Shown here: positions 9,470 to 17,846 of the stretch, piece after piece | Numbering within the stretch: position 1 is the first letter of the stretch | How the letters are laid out: every line of letters starts with the position of its first letter | DNA from: Demequina lutea | Lineage (GTDB): Bacteria; Actinomycetota; Actinomycetes; Actinomycetales; Demequinaceae | Assembly: GCF_013409005.1 (NCBI RefSeq) | Contig: NZ_JACBZO010000001.1 | Coordinates: 1,674,001-1,738,000, forward strand | DNA length: 64,000 bases | Reading direction: 5' to 3' | The notes under the pieces: model-generated | The model's database searches: none | What the model was told of the DNA's origin: nothing | The model's input: the letters and a program-made list of their open reading frames with translations, nothing else | Position numbers and translations under genes: made by a program

Positions 9470-10492
9470 TTACAGACCCCACGCAGCCTCGAGCAGCTCC
9501 TTGGGGACCCACTTGGTCTTGCCCATCATTACCGAGAAGTCCTTGAGGACGATATCTTCGCCTTGGAGCGCTGTGTACTTCCCAGACTCCCCTGCCACGA
9601 TTGCGTCGATCGCGGCAATGCCGAAACGGGTTCCGAGCAGCCTGTCGGATGCGGTGGGAATGCCTCCACGCTGAACGTAACCGAGCACCGTGAGCCGAGT
9701 GGGGAATCCCGTCATCAGTTCGATGGCCTTGGTCACTTCGTGGCCAATCGAACCCGCGATGGGGTTGCCCCTCTCGTCGATTGTCGGGCTCCCCGTCCAG
9801 TTGGAACCCTCGGCAGGCACCGCACCTTCGGCAACAGCGACGATTGAGAAGTTCTTGTACCTGTGCCGATGCTTGATCTTCTTGACAATCACCTCGATAT
9901 CGAAGGGCTCTTCGGGTGCCAGGATGATGTCCGCGCCGCCTGCCATACCCGCAGTCACCGCGATCCATCCCGAGTGGCGCCCCATGAGCTCGACGACCAT
10001 GACACGGTTGTGGGACTCGGCGGTGGAATGTAGACGGTCGATTGCCTCGGTCGCAATGGAGACTGCGGTGTCGAAGCCGATCGCCGCGTCGGTGCCCACG
10101 ACGTCGTTGTCGATCGTCTTCGGAATCCCAATCACAGGAATGCCCGTGGCCTCCGACACCTTGCCAGCAGCCTTGAGGGTGCCATCGCCGCCGATACAGA
10201 TGAGCCCATCGAGCTTCTCGTTGACGACCGTCTCTTGAACGGCCTCCATCCCACCCTCGACCTTGTGGGGGTGGCAGCGAGCTGTGCCAAGCATCGTTCC
10301 ACCAACAACGAGGATTCCGGAAACGTCATCGCGGGTTAGGGGCCGCGCGTCGCCATCAATGACGCCCTGCCAGCCGTTGCGAAAGCCCACGATTGAGCAG
10401 CCGTGCTCTGACGTGCCCCGCTTGACCACGGCTCGAATCGCCGCGTTGAGTCCAGGACAGTCGCCGCCGCCAGTCAAAATTCCGATGCGCAT
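9470..10492 (-). CDS. pfkA: 6-phosphofructokinase (group III, phosphoryl donor uncertain)
   Basis: Phosphorylates fructose 6-phosphate to the 1,6-bisphosphate in glycolysis. 340 aa. Visible motifs are the GGGDCPGLN nucleotide loop (8-16), GGDGT (101-105), PKTIDND (124-130) with the catalytic Asp128, and MGRHSGW near 170. The residue pair that reports the phosphoryl donor is mixed: Gly104, as in ATP enzymes, with Lys125, as in pyrophosphate enzymes. This combination is known from actinobacterial group III enzymes, so ATP use is likely but not certain. The ATG at 10492 is chosen because TAAAGT lies 6 nt upstream; a GTG two codons earlier is possible. The gene follows polA by 19 nt. Confidence 0.93.
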   Translation of the reverse strand: MRIGILTGGGDCPGLNAAIRAVVKRGTSEHGCSIVGFRNGWQGVIDGDARPLTRDDVSGILVVGGTMLGTARCHPHKVEGGMEAVQETVVNEKLDGLICIGGDGTLKAAGKVSEATGIPVIGIPKTIDNDVVGTDAAIGFDTAVSIATEAIDRLHSTAESHNRVMVVELMGRHSGWIAVTAGMAGGADIILAPEEPFDIEVIVKKIKHRHRYKNFSIVAVAEGAVPAEGSNWTGSPTIDERGNPIAGSIGHEVTKAIELMTGFPTRLTVLGYVQRGGIPTASDRLLGTRFGIAAIDAIVAGESGKYTALQGEDIVLKDFSVMMGKTKWVPKELLEAAWGL

Positions 10493-10511
10493 GGCCACAC
10501 TTTAACCGGTA

Positions 10512-13163
10512 TCAGTGGCCCGCAATCCGCCAATTGGTCCCACGTCCGACGTTCACGTCCAAAGGAACCGACAGTTCTCCGGCGCGGGCCATCTCCTCGC
10601 GGAGGATGGTCTCCACTGCGTCCGCCTCGCCGGGCGCCGCCTCCACCACCAGTTCATCGTGCACCTGCAAAATCTGCCGCGAGGACAGCCCCTCGGAGGC
10701 AAGACGGCCGTCGACGGCTAGCATCGCGCGCTTAATGAGATCCGCTGCACTGCCCTGAATCGGTGCGTTAAGCGCCATGCGTTCGGCCATGTCGCGCCGC
10801 TGTCTGTTCGATGACTCGAGGTCTGGCAAGAACCGCTTTCGCCCGAACAGGGTCTCGGTATAACCGTCGATCGTCGCTTGCTTCACGACGCCGCTGAGAT
10901 ATTCGCGGACCGCGCCAAAACGCGAGAAGTAGTCGTCCATGAGGGCCTGCGCCTCGCCCACGGACACGCTCAACTGGCGGGCAAGACCAAAGGATGACAA
11001 GCCGTAAGCGAGCCCATAGGACATCGCCTTCACGTGAGAACGCATCTGAGGAGTCACGCCTTCAGGGGGCACACCAAACACCCTCGAGCCGACGAATCGG
11101 TGCAGGTCCTCGCCTTCCTTGAACGCGTTGATGAGGGCCTCGTCCCCACTGAGGTGAGCCATGATCCGCATCTCGATCTGGCTGTAATCGGCCGTCACGA
11201 GAGTCTCGTACCCTTCGCCGACCACGAATGCCTCGCGGATGCGGTGTCCCTCCTCGGTCCGAATAGGAATGTTCTGCAGGTTCGGATCCTTGGACGACAG
11301 CCTGCCGGTCGACGCAACCGTCTGAGAAAACGTCGTGTGGATTCGCCCGTCGGTGCCGATGGCGTCGCGCAGCGTCTGAATGATTTGGGCGAGCTTTGTG
11401 GCGTCCCGATGGGCAAGCAGCGCCTCAAGGAACGGGTGCGGTTGGCGCTCGTAGAGATCGGCGAGCGAGGCGGCGTCCGTCGTGTAGCCGGTCTTGATCT
11501 TCTTGGTCTTGGGCATGCGAAGTTGCTCAAAGAGCACCTCCTGGAGCTGACGAGGCGACCCAAGATTCACACGAGTGCCGATCGAGGCAAACGCCTCTTC
11601 GGCGGCCTTCTCCACACGGCTCAGCGCCTGTGAAGACAGCGACTCGAGCTCGCCGTCATCGACCGCGACCCCCGACTCTTCCATGCGGAACAGGGCCTCG
11701 ACGAGCGGGATCTCCATCTCGCGATACAGCGAAGTCATCGAACTCTTCGTCAGGTCCTCAGCGAGAATCGCCGCGAGACGCTGCACTCGATGCGCGTTCT
11801 TCGCCGCCTCCTCAAGCGCCGACCCACCCATCCCAAGATCGAGTTGCCCTCCAGCGGCCGCGGTGCTCCGTTCACCCAGCAACCGCTCGGCGACATCATC
11901 GAGGTCGAGTCGGCCCTGGGCTGGCACGGCGAGATATGTGGCGATCTGCGTGTCGTCTGCCACCCCCCCCAAGCGATAACCCCGTGTCGCGAGAGCGTGC
12001 ATCGCGTCCTTGGCTCCATGGAATACCTTCGCGACCGCCGCATCCGCGAGCCAAGCCGCTAGCGCCTTGTCCTCGTCTTGAGCGATCGCGCCGAGGTCGA
12101 GGCCCCACGCGTGCTCACCTTGTGCGATCCCGAGCGCCCACGCGTCCCCCGCGTCCGACCGGACGTGCAGGGCGACTGACCCGGTGAGCGCCACCACCTC
12201 CGCTACCGCTGCAGGAGCGGACACCGTGACGTCGACGGCAGAGGTGACCTCCTCATCGTCCACTCCCGTGCTTGGGTCGGTGACGAAGGCGAGAAGGCGC
12301 GACCGCAGGCCCCTGAATTGAAGCGCATCGCACACCGCGTGAACGGCTGCGGCATCCGCACCGTGCAGGCGCATCTGGTCGAGAGTGACGTCTACCTCGA
12401 GGTCTGTCAGCAGATGGTTGAGCTCCCTATTGAGTCTCACCGTGTCGAGATTCGCGCGCAGGCTCTCCCCCACCTTGCCAGGAATGTCATTCGCCGAGGC
12501 CAGGATCCCGTCGAGGCCGCCGTACGTCGCGATCCACTTGGCCGCGGTCTTTGGCCCCACCCCTGGCACCCCCGGGAGGTTGTCCGAAGTCTCGCCTACC
12601 AAGGCAGCCAGATCGGGATATTCGTGCGGGGCGACCGCATACCGCTCAAACACCGTCTCGGGCGTGTATTCGATGAGATCGCTGACGCCCTTTCGCGGAT
12701 ACAGCAACGTCACATCTTCCGTGACGAGTTGAATCGTGTCCCGATCCCCCGAAACGACGAGCACCCTCATGCCTGCTTCGCGCCCGAGGCGCGCATACGT
12801 GGCCAACAGATCGTCGGCCTCGAAGCGGGGCTTGTCGACTGCGGCCACTCCCAACGCCTTCAGCACCTCGCGCATGAGCGGCACTTGCGGCTCGAACTCC
12901 GGGGGCGTCGCGTCGCGAGTTCCCTTGTAACTGGGCAATCGTTCCGTCCGGAACGTGCCACCCGGCAAGTCGAATGCGACGGCCGCGTGCGTCGGCTTGC
13001 GGTCCCCGAGGAGCGTCGCGAGCATCGCCGTAAAGCCGTAGACGCCATTGGTGGGCGCACCGTCCGACGTGGCGAAATTCTCGACGGGTAGGGCAAAGAA
13101 AGCGCGAAACGCCATCGACAATCCGTCAACTAGTAGCAACGTTTCCTTGGCTGATTGGCTCAC
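10512..13163 (-). CDS. polA: DNA polymerase I
   Basis: PolI fills gaps and removes RNA primers and flaps in repair and lagging-strand synthesis. 883 aa. An N-terminal 5'-nuclease domain (about 1-290) has LLLVDGLSMAFRAFF, the acidic cluster FEADDLLAT and the HhH LPGVPGVGPKTA. A central domain (about 310-480) follows. The family-A polymerase domain (about 500-883) has motif A TADYSQIEMR, the O-helix KAMSYGLAYGLSSFG and motif C QVHDELVVE. The 3'-5' exonuclease signature (DxE at its first motif) is replaced by ALHVRSDAG, so proofreading is predicted to be absent. The GTG start at 13163 has a TAGGTT -10 box 7 nt upstream, and reading further upstream would run into the divergent thioesterase. Confidence 0.97.
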   Translation of the reverse strand: MSQSAKETLLLVDGLSMAFRAFFALPVENFATSDGAPTNGVYGFTAMLATLLGDRKPTHAAVAFDLPGGTFRTERLPSYKGTRDATPPEFEPQVPLMREVLKALGVAAVDKPRFEADDLLATYARLGREAGMRVLVVSGDRDTIQLVTEDVTLLYPRKGVSDLIEYTPETVFERYAVAPHEYPDLAALVGETSDNLPGVPGVGPKTAAKWIATYGGLDGILASANDIPGKVGESLRANLDTVRLNRELNHLLTDLEVDVTLDQMRLHGADAAAVHAVCDALQFRGLRSRLLAFVTDPSTGVDDEEVTSAVDVTVSAPAAVAEVVALTGSVALHVRSDAGDAWALGIAQGEHAWGLDLGAIAQDEDKALAAWLADAAVAKVFHGAKDAMHALATRGYRLGGVADDTQIATYLAVPAQGRLDLDDVAERLLGERSTAAAGGQLDLGMGGSALEEAAKNAHRVQRLAAILAEDLTKSSMTSLYREMEIPLVEALFRMEESGVAVDDGELESLSSQALSRVEKAAEEAFASIGTRVNLGSPRQLQEVLFEQLRMPKTKKIKTGYTTDAASLADLYERQPHPFLEALLAHRDATKLAQIIQTLRDAIGTDGRIHTTFSQTVASTGRLSSKDPNLQNIPIRTEEGHRIREAFVVGEGYETLVTADYSQIEMRIMAHLSGDEALINAFKEGEDLHRFVGSRVFGVPPEGVTPQMRSHVKAMSYGLAYGLSSFGLARQLSVSVGEAQALMDDYFSRFGAVREYLSGVVKQATIDGYTETLFGRKRFLPDLESSNRQRRDMAERMALNAPIQGSAADLIKRAMLAVDGRLASEGLSSRQILQVHDELVVEAAPGEADAVETILREEMARAGELSVPLDVNVGRGTNWRIAGH

Positions 13164-13170
13164 AGGTGCC

Positions 13171-13176
13171 AACCTA
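13171..13176 (-). promoter_or_regulatory. polA -10 box (leaderless type)
   Basis: TAGGTT on the minus strand lies 7 nt before the polA GTG and within the 19-bp gap to the divergent thioesterase gene. It supports the short polA start. Confidence 0.45.
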
Positions 13177-13182
13177 TCTCTT

Positions 13183-13581
13183 ATGACCGACACCGAAGCG
13201 GGTATGGACTACCCATACGAAGGCCTCATCGCCAGACTTGGCATCACCGTGGAGTCCGTCGCACCGGACCGCGCCGTGGCATCGATGGAGGTCGAGGGAA
13301 ACACCCAGCCCTATGGCTTTCTGCACGGCGGCGCATCGGCCGCGCTCGCTGAAACGGTGGGGTCCCTGGCGGCCATGGCCCATGCGGGTTCCGGACAGAT
13401 GGCCGTCGGCGTCGACCTCAACATCACCCACCACCGCGCGTTGACTTCAGGAACGATCACGGCCGTTGCCACCGCAGCGCACCTCGGGCGGACGGTCGCA
13501 ACCTATGACATCGCGATACTTTCCGGGGACGAAAAGCGGATCGCCACGGCGCGACTCACTTGCTACATCAGGAACACATAG
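13183..13581 (+). CDS. PaaI-type hotdog-fold thioesterase
   Basis: A 132-aa single hotdog-domain protein expected to hydrolyse an acyl- or aryl-CoA thioester. The substrate cannot be told from sequence. The family signature is clear: YGFLHGGASAALAETVGSLAA (about residues 43-63), with the His-Gly-Gly and the helix Glu that form the active site, then VGVDLNITHHRAL, typical of the PaaI/YbgC-like group. The ATG at 13183 gives the full N-terminal strand; a second in-frame ATG at 13204 is possible. The gene is divergent from polA by 19 nt and upstream of the branched-chain amino acid transporter, though not obviously in its operon because a TAGATT -10 box lies between them. Confidence 0.88.
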   Translation: MTDTEAGMDYPYEGLIARLGITVESVAPDRAVASMEVEGNTQPYGFLHGGASAALAETVGSLAAMAHAGSGQMAVGVDLNITHHRALTSGTITAVATAAHLGRTVATYDIAILSGDEKRIATARLTCYIRNT

Positions 13582-13607
13582 CACACACAGCGGAAACATC
13601 AGTGGTC

Positions 13608-13613
13608 TAGATT
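13608..13613 (+). promoter_or_regulatory. Candidate -10 box of the branched-chain amino acid transporter operon
   Basis: TAGATT lies 28 nt upstream of the GTG at 13642. Between them is the ribosome-binding sequence GGAAGGA, 6 nt before the GTG, so this unit has a normal short leader. Confidence 0.45.
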
Positions 13614-13641
13614 AGGCCGAAACCGACTGGGAAGGACGACT

Positions 13642-14811
13642 GTGAGAGCAGCGCTCGACACCCGTGCCATTGTTCGCGCCGGAGTGATCCTCGTCGTCGT
13701 GGCGTTGGCGATGACGCTGTATTCAGCGTTTATCGGCAACGCGGGAAGTGATTCCAGCCGTGCCATATCGGCGGCCGGAGCGACGACGGGCACCATCTCC
13801 ACCACCGCCATTAACGAAGCGCCAATCGCCCCATTGAGTGAAGCTAGTGCGGTCACGGGCGTCGCCACCGCTACGGACCCAACACCGACTCATGTCAACC
13901 GCCTTGCGCAGAATGTCGTCAACGGAGTCACCTTCGGTCTGCTGCTCGCCTTGGCCTCCGTCGGACTGTCATTGATCTACGGAACAACGGGGCTCAGCAA
14001 CTTTGCTCATGGTGAGCAAGTCTCATTTGGCGCGATCCTCACCTACTTCTTGGCGACCAGCGACAAGGTCTCGCTACCGCTGATCCCCAAGGAGTTCACC
14101 ATCGGGCTACCGCTGGTCGTCGCAGCGATCCTTGCGGTCATCATCGCCGGTGGCTCTGGCTGGCTCCAGGACAAGTTCCTGTGGGGCCCACTGCGCCGCA
14201 AACGCGTCGGCGTCGTGCAGCAGATGATCGTGTCAATCGGCCTGTCACTCGCGCTCGTCAATCTCCTCCAGTGGTGGATGGGCGGCCGCAAGATGCGGCT
14301 CACCACCTCGATCGACACACGCCACCATTGGGGAGGGATCGAAATCAGCAACCAGACGATCATTTCCATGGTCATTGCGATCGTGTGTTTGCTTGCCGTG
14401 TCATGGTTCCTGCTCTACACGCGCCTTGGCCGTGCTACCAGGGCGGTCTCTGACAACCCATCGCTGGCCGCAGCCTCGGGCATCAAGGTTGACTCGATCG
14501 TGCGCCTCGTATGGATTCTTGCCGCGGCGCTCGCCGCGGTGGGTGGAATCCTGCTCGCCTTGTACGAGCAGGCGACGTCCTTCGACGCTGGTTCTCGGAT
14601 GCTGCTCCTCATGTTCGCGGCGGTGACGCTCGGCGGCCTGGGCCAGCCGTTCGGTGCCCTCGTCGGGTCTCTCGTCATCGGCATCGTCGTCGAGGTATCG
14701 ACCCTGTGGTTGCCGCCAGACCTCAAGTTCGCGACGGCTCTTGCCATTCTGATCGTGGTGCTGCTTTTTCGACCTCAAGGAATACTCGGACGACCGGAAA
14801 GGGTGGGTTAG
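13642..14811 (+). CDS. livH: Branched-chain amino acid ABC transporter permease (LivH type)
   Basis: A 389-aa inner-membrane permease that pairs with the next gene product to form the channel of a LIV-type importer. The core begins with NRLAQNVVNGVTFGLLLALASVGLSLIYG (split here over residues 85-113) and the family motif GLSNFAHGEQVSFGA. It ends with the typical LFRPQGILG. Unusually, it has an extra N-terminal hydrophobic segment (about 11-30) followed by a Ser/Thr/Ala-rich stretch of about 50 residues that probably faces outside. The GTG start has a good ribosome-binding site (GGAAGGA). The partner permease starts 3 nt after the stop, so the two should be made together. Confidence 0.93.
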   Translation: MRAALDTRAIVRAGVILVVVALAMTLYSAFIGNAGSDSSRAISAAGATTGTISTTAINEAPIAPLSEASAVTGVATATDPTPTHVNRLAQNVVNGVTFGLLLALASVGLSLIYGTTGLSNFAHGEQVSFGAILTYFLATSDKVSLPLIPKEFTIGLPLVVAAILAVIIAGGSGWLQDKFLWGPLRRKRVGVVQQMIVSIGLSLALVNLLQWWMGGRKMRLTTSIDTRHHWGGIEISNQTIISMVIAIVCLLAVSWFLLYTRLGRATRAVSDNPSLAAASGIKVDSIVRLVWILAAALAAVGGILLALYEQATSFDAGSRMLLLMFAAVTLGGLGQPFGALVGSLVIGIVVEVSTLWLPPDLKFATALAILIVVLLFRPQGILGRPERVG

Positions 14812-14814
14812 ACC

Positions 14815-15846
14815 ATGGACTTCGCCGGACTACTCACCGATGCGGGTCGCGAATTGTTCGCACCCACGACGGCCGCGTTCGCGCTCGCCGCAATCGGGCT
14901 CAACTTCCACTTTGGGCTTACCGGACTCCTCAACATGGGTCAGGCAGGCTTCATGTTGCTCGGGATGTACGGGTACGCCATTACCGTGCGAGACATCGAG
15001 AACAACAACGGGCAATTCCTAGGGGTCGCCATGTCGGCGGGAGCGACAGTCGCTCTCGGCTTTCTGGTCGCCATCGTTCTCGCCGTGCTCTTCGGGCTCC
15101 TACTTGGATGGCCGACGCTCAAACTTCGAGGCGACTACTTGGCAATCGTCACGATCGCGGCCGCCGAAATGGTACGTTTCCTGGGCCGTTCGCAGTCCTT
15201 CCAGGGTCTCACCGGCGGTTCCACCGGTATCCGCGGGAAGGACTTCAAAGGACCCTTTGAGTCCCTGTCGCCGTTCCCCGACCGTCAGATCACCATCGGC
15301 CCCTTCACGATGCACGGTTCAGTCTCAACCTCGTGGTGGCTCGTGATCGTCTCATGGTCCTTTGTTGCGGTGGCTGCCTTGTTGTTCTGGAGGCTGTCGC
15401 GCTCGCCTTGGGGCCGAGTGCTCAAGGGCGTCCGCGAGGACGAGGACGCGGTGCGTTCGCTCGGTAAGAACGTTTACGGATACAAGATGCAGGCTCTCGT
15501 GCTTGGTGGCGTCATCGGCGCATTGGGTGGTGTCCTGTGGTCATTCGGCAACGCGGTGGCTCCGGACTCGATGGGAAGGCCGACCACGTTCTGGATCTGG
15601 ACGTTGTTGCTTCTCGGAGGCGCCGCTACGGTCTTTGGGCCGATTCTGGGCTCGGCGCTTTTCTGGACAGCGCTCGTGCTCGTCAAGGGCCTTGCCGCGA
15701 TGTTCATTCCCGCCACCTGGCTCGCCCCCACACAACTCGAGCCGTTCTCGCTCATGCTCGTGGGCGTGACGTTGATGCTCTTGGTGATCTTCAGACCACA
15801 AGGGGTCCTCGGAGATCGAAGGGAGTTGGCGATCAATGACCGCTAG
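14815..15846 (+). CDS. livM: Branched-chain amino acid ABC transporter permease (LivM type)
   Basis: The second permease (343 aa) of the LIV-type importer. The protein has about nine to ten hydrophobic segments. Family hallmarks are LNFHFGLTGLLNMGQAGFM near residue 30, LRGDYLAIVTIAAAEMVRF near 110, the cytoplasmic EAA-like segment SPWGRVLKGVREDEDAVRSLGKN near 200, and the closing IFRPQGVLG. It starts 3 nt after livH and its 3' end overlaps livG by 11 nt, so translational coupling is likely. The substrate is predicted from the family to be Leu/Ile/Val or related amino acids, but HAAT-family transporters also carry urea, short amides and other compounds. Confidence 0.93.
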   Translation: MDFAGLLTDAGRELFAPTTAAFALAAIGLNFHFGLTGLLNMGQAGFMLLGMYGYAITVRDIENNNGQFLGVAMSAGATVALGFLVAIVLAVLFGLLLGWPTLKLRGDYLAIVTIAAAEMVRFLGRSQSFQGLTGGSTGIRGKDFKGPFESLSPFPDRQITIGPFTMHGSVSTSWWLVIVSWSFVAVAALLFWRLSRSPWGRVLKGVREDEDAVRSLGKNVYGYKMQALVLGGVIGALGGVLWSFGNAVAPDSMGRPTTFWIWTLLLLGGAATVFGPILGSALFWTALVLVKGLAAMFIPATWLAPTQLEPFSLMLVGVTLMLLVIFRPQGVLGDRRELAINDR

Positions 15847-16681
15847 GGAAGATCCTTTCGCACACGTCAACGCTATGCCTGGGGCCGCCAAGGTGGACCC
15901 GATTATCGTCGCGCATGGAATTCACCGCACCTTTGGTGGCCTCACGGCGGTCGACGTGGAGCACCTCGAGGTGCAACGCAACGCCATTACGGCGCTGATC
16001 GGGCCGAACGGCGCGGGAAAGTCGACGTTCTTCAACCTCTTAACTGGATTCGACAAGCCCCAAAAGGGCGAGTGGTCTTTCAACGGAGAGTCCTTGCAGA
16101 GCCACTCCCCCGCCAAAGTGGCGCGGGCCGGTATGGTGCGCACCTTCCAGTTGACGAAGGCACTGTCGCGCATGACAGTCATCGAGAACATGCGACTTGG
16201 AGCCGCGGGCCAGGGCGGAGAGGCCTTCTTCACCGCGCTCGTGCCGCCCCTCTGGCGGGCCAAGGAGGCCCTCATCACGATCAAGGCAGAGGAGCTCCTC
16301 ACCCGCTTTCAGCTCATCGACAAGCAGAACGACTTCGCGGGTGAACTTTCCGGTGGACAGCGCAAGCTGCTCGAGATGGCGCGCGCGCTGATGTCGGATC
16401 CCGAGATCGTCATGCTTGACGAGCCGATGGCCGGGGTGAACCCGGCGCTCACGGAGTCGCTCCTTGAGCACATTGTCGAGTTGCGGAATCAGGACGTCAC
16501 CGTCTTGTTCGTCGAGCACGACATGCACATGGTGCGTCGCATCTCCGACTGGGTGGTGGTCATGGCGGAGGGCAAGATCATCGCCGAGGGCCCGCCAGAG
16601 ACGGTAATGCAGAACACTGCCGTTCAAGATGCCTACCTTGGCGCACATCACGACACCGACCTGTCGGAGGACCTCTCATGA
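15836..16681 (+). CDS. livG: Branched-chain amino acid ABC transporter ATP-binding protein (LivG type)
   Basis: A 281-aa ATPase on the cytoplasmic face of the LIV-type importer. Walker A GPNGAGKST is near residue 57, the Q-loop VRTFQ near 100, the signature LSGGQRKLLEMARAL near 168, Walker B IVMLDEPMAGVNP near 190 and the H-loop VEHDM near 223. The C-terminal VVMAEGKIIAEGPPETV stretch is typical of LivG. The first 20 residues are an unconserved extension, so the true start could be a few codons later. The gene overlaps livM by 11 nt and livF by 4 nt (ATGA). Confidence 0.94.
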   Translation: MTAREDPFAHVNAMPGAAKVDPIIVAHGIHRTFGGLTAVDVEHLEVQRNAITALIGPNGAGKSTFFNLLTGFDKPQKGEWSFNGESLQSHSPAKVARAGMVRTFQLTKALSRMTVIENMRLGAAGQGGEAFFTALVPPLWRAKEALITIKAEELLTRFQLIDKQNDFAGELSGGQRKLLEMARALMSDPEIVMLDEPMAGVNPALTESLLEHIVELRNQDVTVLFVEHDMHMVRRISDWVVVMAEGKIIAEGPPETVMQNTAVQDAYLGAHHDTDLSEDLS

Positions 16682-17433
16682 CCGCGTCACCGATCCAGAG
16701 GCCAGCCGCGTCGACGGAGGTCGTTCTCGAGGCGACGGACGTTTTCGCGGGCTATCTGCCCGGAATCGACATCCTCAACGGTTGCTCCATGACCGTCAAG
16801 GAGGGCGAGCTCATCGGCATCATCGGCCCCAACGGAGCCGGGAAATCGACGTTCCTGAAGGCTCTCTTCGGCCTGGTACCCGTGCGCTCGGGAACAGTGA
16901 AGCTCCGTGGCGAGTCGATCACGAACGTTCGTGCCGACGAGCTGGTGAAGCGCGGCATCGGCTTCGTGCCGCAAAACAACAATGTGTTTCCCTCGCTCAG
17001 CATCGAGGAGAACCTCGAGATGGGCTCGTTCCAACAGCACAAGAAGTACAAGGAACAACTCGAAAAGATCTTTGACCTGTTTCCGGTCCTTGGCGAACGC
17101 CGCAGTCAGCGTGCCGGCTCCCTCTCGGGAGGCGAACGGCAAATGGTGGCGATGGCCCGAGCCCTCATGATGGACCCCGCCGTGCTGTTGCTTGACGAGC
17201 CGAGTGCGGGGTTGTCCCCCGTGCGCCAAGACGAGACATTTGTGCGCACTCGTCACATCAACCGCACCGGCGTCACCGTCATCATGGTCGAGCAAAACGC
17301 CAGGCGCTGCCTGCAGATTTGCGACAGGGGCTACGTGCTCGACCAAGGCACTTCCGCATACACCGCGAGCGGCCAGGAGCTGCTGAGAGACCCCAAGGTC
17401 ATCGAGTTGTACCTGGGAACGCTCGGCGCCTAA
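16678..17433 (+). CDS. livF: Branched-chain amino acid ABC transporter ATP-binding protein (LivF type)
   Basis: The second ATPase (251 aa) of the importer. Walker A GPNGAGKST is near residue 50, the Q-loop FVPQNNNVFPSLS near 97-109, the signature LSGGERQMVAMARAL near 145, Walker B LLLDEPSAGLSP near 170 and a VEQNA H-loop replacement near 207. Gln in place of the H-loop His is usual in LivF. Its start overlaps the livG stop (ATGA). A GC-rich hairpin begins 10 nt after the stop and ends the operon. Confidence 0.94.
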   Translation: MTASPIQRPAASTEVVLEATDVFAGYLPGIDILNGCSMTVKEGELIGIIGPNGAGKSTFLKALFGLVPVRSGTVKLRGESITNVRADELVKRGIGFVPQNNNVFPSLSIEENLEMGSFQQHKKYKEQLEKIFDLFPVLGERRSQRAGSLSGGERQMVAMARALMMDPAVLLLDEPSAGLSPVRQDETFVRTRHINRTGVTVIMVEQNARRCLQICDRGYVLDQGTSAYTASGQELLRDPKVIELYLGTLGA

Positions 17434-17443
17434 CGGATCCGCT

Positions 17444-17476
17444 GAAGGCCCCGGTCCCTCGTGGGCCGGGGCCTTC
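17444..17476 (+). terminator. livF operon terminator hairpin
   Basis: An 11-bp perfect inverted repeat (17444-17454 with 17466-17476) starts 10 nt after the livF stop. Three more pairs (CCC/GGG) extend the stem inside the loop. A TCGTCGTT run follows. Confidence 0.8.
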
Positions 17477-17513
17477 GTCGTTCCCACTGGCGTTCCGGCA
17501 ACCCCGCGGCGGG

Positions 17514-17749
17514 TGGCTTGATTTGTACCGCCCAGAGGGCCCCGTGCGCTCCCAGTGGCCCTTCTTGTACCGCCGTCGGCGAAACTCTCCTCCGGTGACG
17601 GCAATGCAACCTGTCCGCGAACAGGTGGTGGATTCTCACGGGCTCAGGTGCGCGTGCTCAAGGCGGCCCAATCGACCCACCGGCCGTAGGCGGTATGGAT
17701 TGAGCCACTAAGGGGCCGACAGTGGCCGTAGACGGTACAGATTGAGCCA
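17514..17749. mobile_element. Relic or non-autonomous element with paired terminal repeats (IS21-like layout)
   Basis: Four related 17-mers form two pairs facing each other: 17514-17530 and 17556-17572 on the plus strand, 17691-17707 and 17733-17749 on the minus strand. All share TGGC at one end and TACCG at the other. Both pairs have the same 42-nt period. The two right copies differ at three of 28 positions over 17682-17709 and 17724-17751. Multiple short repeats at each end in inverted orientation are typical of IS21-family ends. Only about 120 bp without coding capacity lies between the pairs, so the transposase genes are gone. The family assignment is an inference. Confidence 0.5.
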
Positions 17750-17794
17750 CTGAGCTGGCTTTGTTCGCGAATCAGTCGAGGATGAGCACGCAAA

Positions 17795-17820
17795 AGGGCC
17801 CCGGCCGAAGCCGGGGCCCT
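17795..17820 (-). terminator. livK terminator hairpin
   Basis: A perfect 11-bp inverted repeat (17795-17805 with 17810-17820) with a CGAA tetraloop starts 26 nt beyond the livK stop on the minus strand. It is followed there by TTTTG. Confidence 0.88.
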
Positions 17821-17846
17821 CTCGCAGTTAAGCCAAATCGCCGCAA

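Larger units (their letters stand above)
17434..17846. other. 413-bp non-coding gap between convergent livF and livK
   Basis: No credible gene. The gap holds the livF terminator at its left end, the livK terminator at its right end, and a decayed set of paired repeats (17514-17749) between them. Confidence 0.75.

Noticed and set aside
17319..17711. 130-codon plus-strand frame running from livF into the repeat region
   Set aside because: It starts inside livF in another frame and continues through terminator and repeat sequence; no protein family features.
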